This document shows, in pieces, positions 59,838-64,000 of a stretch of DNA of 64,000 bases. Origin of the DNA: Dictyoglomus sp. (GTDB lineage Bacteria > Dictyoglomota > Dictyoglomia > Dictyoglomales > Dictyoglomaceae); assembly GCA_025060475.1 (NCBI GenBank), contig JANXBZ010000008.1:50916-114915 (forward strand). The letters run 5' to 3'. The translations under genes and the position numbers were made by a program. How positions within the stretch are numbered: position 1 is the stretch's first letter; every line of letters begins with the position of its first letter. The notes below the pieces were generated by a model that did no database searches, was not told the origin of the DNA, and saw only the letters and a program-made list of their open reading frames with translations.

Positions 59838-62606
59838 TTAATCTCCTCCTGTATAGATAAAGGCTGTTATAACGCAAAAGTTTATAAAATTGTCTATATT
59901 TCCTCCTGTAATCCAAAATAGATTTTTCATGCTTTCATATATATTGTTTAAAAATTCTTGTTTTTCTTCTTTATTAATTTTTTTTCCTTTGGGGGAGTTA
60001 TAGGATCTTTTAATAAGTCTTAAGAGTTCAATGTTGAAGATTGTTGCACTGGCATTGAATTGTCCTTCATCTTTTTTAAGATTGATAAATTCCGAGGCAA
60101 ATTTTTGTATAAAACTTTTGGCGATATATCCTTTTTCATTCCTTTCATCAAAAGCTTTTCCTAAAATTTTTAATATTTCTAAAGTTTCTTTTATATCTTC
60201 ATCTTTATAGATCCATTCTGCTTTAGCTATTCTTTCTTCGCCCGACCTTCTCATTAAACAAATAGAAAATTTTTTCTTATAGTCTCCCTTTGCTATCTTT
60301 TTCATTTCAAATACTTTTTTAATTACTTCTTGCAGAGGTGTTTTGTAATGCGCTATTACAACTCCCATGGAAGCAGTAGCTTCTGGTCCCATTGTTAACA
60401 CATATCTCCCATCCTTTTTTACAAAGCCTGTTTTATTATCTAGATAAGGTTTTATTTCTCCCTCTTCTATTTTTATTTCTCCAGAAAATGACCATCTTAG
60501 CTTTTGCATAACATCAAATAAATCTTTAATATTAACAAGAGCTAAAACATCATCTCCACCAGAATAAATAAGTTTACCAAGATGTTCCTCCTCAACAATT
60601 TTTTTAACGAATTCAAGGGTATAATTTCTTAAGGCTGTTGAGATAGACGCATGAATTGCTGGAGTTAAAAGTTTTCTTGCGTTATTATTCCTATTTTTAG
60701 GCAAAATATTTAATAATTTTTGTTTAAAATCATCATCTATTTTACTCCAGACATTTGAGTTATATGCGTTTTCAATAGATGGTAAAAATTCTCCTGAAAG
60801 CCATCTTCCCATATAATCTACGTCAAGATAAAGAAGCGCATAATAAGGATTAGGTCTGCCCACTTTTTCGGTAATTTCCTTTAAAAGATTTTTTAGCTCT
60901 TTTATTTTTTGTTCTTTTATTGAAATTTTAAGTTCATCTTTAATATACTTCTCTGTTAAATTTTCTTCGTAAAACCAAGATCCATCTATATTGTTTTCAA
61001 AAAGAGTTCTTAATTTTGGTAATGGAGAAACTGTTGGAATTTCTCTTAAAACTTCACTGATCTTTCTTTGATAATCAAGATATTTATTCTTTATAGTTTT
61101 TAAAACTTTTTCTTTAAAATCAGAAGATGCAACCTCTGCAGTAGAGGGAAAACTTAGGTCTTTAAACACTTCTGATACTTCTTTTTCTAAATATATTTCA
61201 AAAGTCCTTTTTAGAAAACAAATAGCACATAATCCTTCCCCATCTGCTAAAAATTTTGGAGATATTTTGTTATTTTCTGTTAGATCAATTATAGATTTAT
61301 TAAATTTAATAAATTTATTTTTGTTTTGAGTTTCTCTAAAGAAAATTACATCCCTTTCTCCACATACTGAACATTTTCTTCCTTTTTCCTCAATCAATGG
61401 TTGTTTAAATTCTTTTATATTTTTTCTTGCTCCCATAAATCTTTCAAGAAGAGAGTAAAGAAGCTCATAAAAAACTCCAATGTTAGGAGAGTGTTCTCCA
61501 TATTTAGTTGCAAATTCCCAAAGTTCTTCTCCTATCCATTCCTTTTGAGAATCTTTTTCAAAATTAAAAAAAATTTTTAAATCTTTAAGAGTTATATCTT
61601 TTCCGTCAATTTTCCACGGTAAAGAAACCCAATAAATTTTAAGAAAATCGGAAATTTGAGAGTCGATTTTATCTTTTATAGTTTGGTAATTTATATTTAG
61701 GTTGTCTAGGATATAGTACATACTTGTATTAACTAAGCTTTTTATTTTTTCTTTTATATTACTAGCAAGCTTTATGATTTCTTCTTTATTTGTCATAGGT
61801 AAAATAGCTACAAACCTATTAGGAATAGTTGGCAGTTGAACTAGATTTTCATTATAGTTTAAAGGTTCAAATAAATTTTTCTTAATCCATAAATCCATAA
61901 GAGGTTGTCTAAAGAGATCTGGATAAATAATATTCGTAGGTCCGAAATTATCAATTATTATTTCCATTGCTTGGAAAGTAAGATAAGAAAGAATAAAACT
62001 TCCCATGTATAAATCTTGAGTCTTTCTTGCTTGAGAAATAAAACTCTGTACAGGACCTAAAGTAAAGAGAAACAATGAATTATTCTGAAAGAGTGATTTA
62101 TTCTCTACATCCCAATAAGCTTTGACTGCAGAAGTTATTTTTAAGTGTTCCCATATGGAATGGTCTGGAACTCTTGTATCTGCTGGAAGAAGGGGTATAT
62201 ATTTAGTCCATTCTTCGTTTTTGAATTTTTCCCATATTTTATCTTGCAAGTTTCGCCACAAGAAGAAAAATTTGTTTTTATTATTCCAATTGGAAATTTC
62301 TGAGCCAATTTCTGTATAAATTTTCTCTATTTTTTTAAAAATTTCTTTTTTATTAAGATCTTCAACTTGTAATACACTACTGCAAAGAGGATGTCTAATT
62401 TCATTAAATTCTTGTTGAATATTTGGAGGTAATAAACTTCTTTCTATACATGAAGCTATTTGGTCAGATCCTTTCTCTTTTTCAACATCGCAAATACCAA
62501 CTTTTTCTGCATAATTTTTAGCCCTCTCAATATGAGTAGGAATATTAAAACATTTATCAATAGGATCGTGCAAAAAGGCTCTTAATTTTTCCTCAAAACT
62601 GCTCAT
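59838..62606 (-). CDS. cmr2: Type III-B Cas10 (Cmr2) with HD and GGDD motifs
   Basis: Cmr2/Cas10 is the large subunit that makes cyclic oligoadenylates and can cut ssDNA. The 922-residue protein has an HD-type N-terminus (FLHDPIDKCF, His13-Asp14, and PDHSIWEHL at 147-155), a zinc site (CSVCG at 412-416, CAICF at 460-464) and a palm with LLYLDVDYMGRW (591-602) and GGDD at 683-686. Both catalytic sites look intact, so second-messenger synthesis is expected. That fits the CARF effector two genes downstream. Confidence 0.95.
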   Translation of the reverse strand: MSSFEEKLRAFLHDPIDKCFNIPTHIERAKNYAEKVGICDVEKEKGSDQIASCIERSLLPPNIQQEFNEIRHPLCSSVLQVEDLNKKEIFKKIEKIYTEIGSEISNWNNKNKFFFLWRNLQDKIWEKFKNEEWTKYIPLLPADTRVPDHSIWEHLKITSAVKAYWDVENKSLFQNNSLFLFTLGPVQSFISQARKTQDLYMGSFILSYLTFQAMEIIIDNFGPTNIIYPDLFRQPLMDLWIKKNLFEPLNYNENLVQLPTIPNRFVAILPMTNKEEIIKLASNIKEKIKSLVNTSMYYILDNLNINYQTIKDKIDSQISDFLKIYWVSLPWKIDGKDITLKDLKIFFNFEKDSQKEWIGEELWEFATKYGEHSPNIGVFYELLYSLLERFMGARKNIKEFKQPLIEEKGRKCSVCGERDVIFFRETQNKNKFIKFNKSIIDLTENNKISPKFLADGEGLCAICFLKRTFEIYLEKEVSEVFKDLSFPSTAEVASSDFKEKVLKTIKNKYLDYQRKISEVLREIPTVSPLPKLRTLFENNIDGSWFYEENLTEKYIKDELKISIKEQKIKELKNLLKEITEKVGRPNPYYALLYLDVDYMGRWLSGEFLPSIENAYNSNVWSKIDDDFKQKLLNILPKNRNNNARKLLTPAIHASISTALRNYTLEFVKKIVEEEHLGKLIYSGGDDVLALVNIKDLFDVMQKLRWSFSGEIKIEEGEIKPYLDNKTGFVKKDGRYVLTMGPEATASMGVVIAHYKTPLQEVIKKVFEMKKIAKGDYKKKFSICLMRRSGEERIAKAEWIYKDEDIKETLEILKILGKAFDERNEKGYIAKSFIQKFASEFINLKKDEGQFNASATIFNIELLRLIKRSYNSPKGKKINKEEKQEFLNNIYESMKNLFWITGGNIDNFINFCVITAFIYTGGD

Positions 62607-63652
62607 AGGACTAACTCCTCTTTTTTTGATAAAGAGTTCAAAAATTCTTTTATAGGATCTTCAAAAAATCTTTGTTGTTCGTCTAATTTCCAATAATTAT
62701 TTTCCCTTTTTTCTTTACCTATATAATTTATTCCTCCTGCTGATAATGCAACTATGATAGGAAAGTATAAATTATTGGATTTTATAACTTTAAATATTAC
62801 AGGAGAAGCATATCTCTCAGACAATCTTTTGTTTGTTTCATAAGGAACTAGTCTGATAGTAAATCTGGAATGCATAACAGGCATTCCAAAAACTGCAGTT
62901 TCAAAAATTTGTTTTTTAATTCTATTTCTAAAATGCATATATTCACTACCTAAAAAATTAATGGCACTTTTCCAACTATTTTCTCCTTTAAAGATTAATA
63001 CTCTTGCTCTATTTAAGTTTGTATATTTTTTTGTGCCTTCGCTACTTTTACAAATTTTTTTGATTTGTTCAATATTAAAATGCAAAAAATTTTTTAATTC
63101 TTTCTCATTTTTAATATAACAAGCAAATTGCACAGTCTGATTTCCTTCTGCTTTTATAACTTCAACGTTTCCCCCTCCTCTTCTTCCTCTTGTACCAAAT
63201 CCCCCAAGATAAATAGAAAGCCAAAGAGAAGCGCAAGCAATATCAAAACTTTTTTTATCAAAAGAGGTAAGTTGGAGTTCAAATTCAGTATCTGGTTTTA
63301 AAAATGATTTTATTATAGTTTCACCTTTATCTCTTAACGAGAAGGTAGAGTAGTATAAATATTTTAAACCTATTAATTCACTAATTTCATTTTGAATATT
63401 TTCACCTACGTTATTAATTTTTGAAGTTATTTTTATCTTAATCTTACTTTTTCCCTCTTTTTCTCTAGTTCCCCCAAAAATTTCTGCTTCCTCTTTTCTT
63501 AAATTATCTATATTATCTTCCGCTCTTATTGCCCTCCACCACCATCTCATCATTCCTTTAAATTCCGAAGGTCTAAGTTCAGGAGTTTTTCCATCCGCGC
63601 CTAACATAAATAAAGGAGTAATTATCTTACATTTCAGATTCAATGTATACAT
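62603..63652 (-). CDS. cmr1: Type III-B RAMP protein Cmr1
   Basis: Cmr1 helps in target-RNA recognition at the 3' end of the crRNA. The 349-residue protein opens with ITPLFMLGADGKTPELRPSE and FKGMMRWWWRAIRAE, then AEIFGGTREKEG, all typical. It is first in the operon; AGGGGGTGG lies 3 bases before the ATG. It overlaps cmr2 by 4 bases. Confidence 0.95.
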   Translation of the reverse strand: MYTLNLKCKIITPLFMLGADGKTPELRPSEFKGMMRWWWRAIRAEDNIDNLRKEEAEIFGGTREKEGKSKIKIKITSKINNVGENIQNEISELIGLKYLYYSTFSLRDKGETIIKSFLKPDTEFELQLTSFDKKSFDIACASLWLSIYLGGFGTRGRRGGGNVEVIKAEGNQTVQFACYIKNEKELKNFLHFNIEQIKKICKSSEGTKKYTNLNRARVLIFKGENSWKSAINFLGSEYMHFRNRIKKQIFETAVFGMPVMHSRFTIRLVPYETNKRLSERYASPVIFKVIKSNNLYFPIIVALSAGGINYIGKEKRENNYWKLDEQQRFFEDPIKEFLNSLSKKEELVL

Positions 63653-63685
63653 TTGCCACCCCCTATTATTTAATAATTTTTGTTA

Positions 63686-63714
63686 ATAATATAAAATAAA
63701 ACTTGGTTGTTCAA
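63686..63714 (-). promoter_or_regulatory. Probable promoter of the cmr operon
   Basis: On the - strand TTGAAC (63709-63714), a 17-base spacer and TATTAT (63686-63691). The -35 lies inside the 3' end of the degenerate CRISPR repeat. The predicted start is near 63679, about 27 bases before cmr1. Confidence 0.55.
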
Positions 63715-63737
63715 TTCCTTATAGGCACTTTACAAAC
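63708..63737 (-). repeat. Degenerate CRISPR repeat (terminal copy)
   Basis: This 30-base stretch matches the repeat at 63971-64000 at 25 of 30 positions, in the same orientation. Three of the five changes affect positions near the crRNA-tag end (ATTGAAAC became ATTGAACA on the - strand). Degenerate copies are typical of the trailer end of an array. Confidence 0.75.
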
Positions 63738-63743
63738 TAGGTC

Positions 63744-63926
63744 CTATCCCTTGTATATTTCATCGCTTAGAATCCATGCTAACAGGATAAAATACAAAGG
63801 CAAGGACAAGCAATACAAGGCGAACAGGAACAAACAGTTCCAAATTTTATACACAATCAATCCACCAATGCCGCTAATTAACCAAAATATTGAAAAACTT
63901 AATAACACTCTTTTAAACCTGGTCAT
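63744..63926 (-). CDS. 60-residue two-helix membrane protein
   Basis: The predicted peptide has a basic start (MTRFKRVLL), two hydrophobic segments (about residues 8-26 and 30-53) and an acidic end (SDEIYKG). AAAGGAG lies 7 bases before the ATG, which supports translation. It lies between two CRISPR repeats, on the same strand as cmr. Codons such as GCC, CTG, TGC and TTC are more frequent than in neighbouring genes, a possible sign of transfer. No family is recognised. Confidence 0.55.
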   Translation of the reverse strand: MTRFKRVLLSFSIFWLISGIGGLIVYKIWNCLFLFALYCLSLPLYFILLAWILSDEIYKG

Positions 63927-63970
63927 ATAATTTCTCCTTTAGCCCTTGATTTTTCTTTATATATATTCTT

Positions 63971-64000
63971 GTTTCAATCCCTTATAGGTACTCTACAAAC
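63971..64000 (-). CRISPR. CRISPR repeat at the window edge (array continues to the right)
   Basis: A 30-base sequence, GTTTCAATCCCTTATAGG followed by TACTCTACAAAC on the + strand, is of the well-known GTTTCAATCCCTTATAGGTA repeat class. On the - strand it ends in ATTGAAAC, the usual 5' tag of type I-B/III crRNAs, so transcription should run right to left. Only one copy fits in the window. Confidence 0.85.

Noticed and set aside
63703..63930. A 75-codon + strand frame across the degenerate repeat and the opposite small gene.
   Set aside because: No SD, basic low-complexity composition and overlap with the repeat. The - strand frame has the better support.
63738..63970. Reading this block as the CRISPR leader.
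   Set aside because: The repeat's ATTGAAAC end and the decayed copy indicate this is the trailer side; the leader should lie to the right, outside the window.

Overview
The window is AT-rich bacterial chromosome that is packed with genes: most neighbours overlap by 4 to 30 bases or sit within 15 bases. It contains class II (B12-dependent) ribonucleotide reductase, a type-4 Fe-S uracil-DNA glycosylase, polyamine genes, a type III-B (Cmr) CRISPR system and both an ATP-type and a PPi-type phosphofructokinase. This fits an anaerobic thermophile with Firmicutes-like gene order. A PPi-phosphofructokinase has been described from Dictyoglomus thermophilum, and I infer a Dictyoglomus-like organism. 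That is an inference from gene content, not a database match.

Bases 1-26485, all on the + strand, are core genome. They hold clpC(end)-radA-disA-PIN/TRAM-ispD-ispF-rlmB-xerC/D-deoB-pdp-M50 protease-trpS-scpA-scpB-rodZ-like-rimO-pgsA-thpR. A polyamine and shikimate block follows: speD, speE1, two very small genes, aroK, aroQ, two tandem tRNA-Pro genes, acyP, speE2, pcm and a type-4 UDG. Then come a small unknown gene, dnaE, accD, accA and pfkA. Bases 26491-36957 carry tRNA-Leu(CAA) on the - strand, a HIT protein, a DUF2062 protein, a PPi-type PFK on the - strand, an O-antigen ligase/TPR fusion, nrdJ, rho with a leader of about 100 nt, a GerMN protein and two phosphoesterases.

Bases 36941-41732 form a - strand operon, tgt-(Arm-type 16S rRNA methyltransferase)-rsmI-plsX-pilT. 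It diverges from a + strand housekeeping operon at 41801-52104: yicC-remA-like-gmk-rpoZ-priA-def-fmt-metalloprotease-rsmB-rlmN-PASTA protein-rpe-membrane protein. In that operon PriA has lost its helicase motifs, and the place where Firmicutes keep prpC-prkC-rsgA holds only a small membrane-anchored PASTA protein. Bases 52090-54993 are a - strand B12 uptake operon (btuF-btuC-btuD) under a cobalamin riboswitch with a visible terminator. This fits the B12 demand of NrdJ.

Bases 55135-64000 are the accessory region: cmr1-cmr2(cas10)-cmr3-CARF/RelE-like effector-cmr4-cmr5-cmr6, all on the - strand. Just upstream lie a degenerate CRISPR repeat, a 60-residue two-helix membrane protein gene and one perfect-looking repeat at the window edge. 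The repeat reads ATTGAAAC at its 3' end on the - strand, so the array appears to be transcribed towards the cmr operon, with the window showing its trailer end. The degenerate terminal repeat seems to supply the -35 hexamer of the cmr promoter. The CARF/RelE-like protein would be a cyclic-oligoadenylate-activated mRNA interferase. This region is the best candidate for unusual biology here.

No gene-free stretch exceeds 300 bases except 54710-55134, which holds the riboswitch and a short AT-rich spacer.
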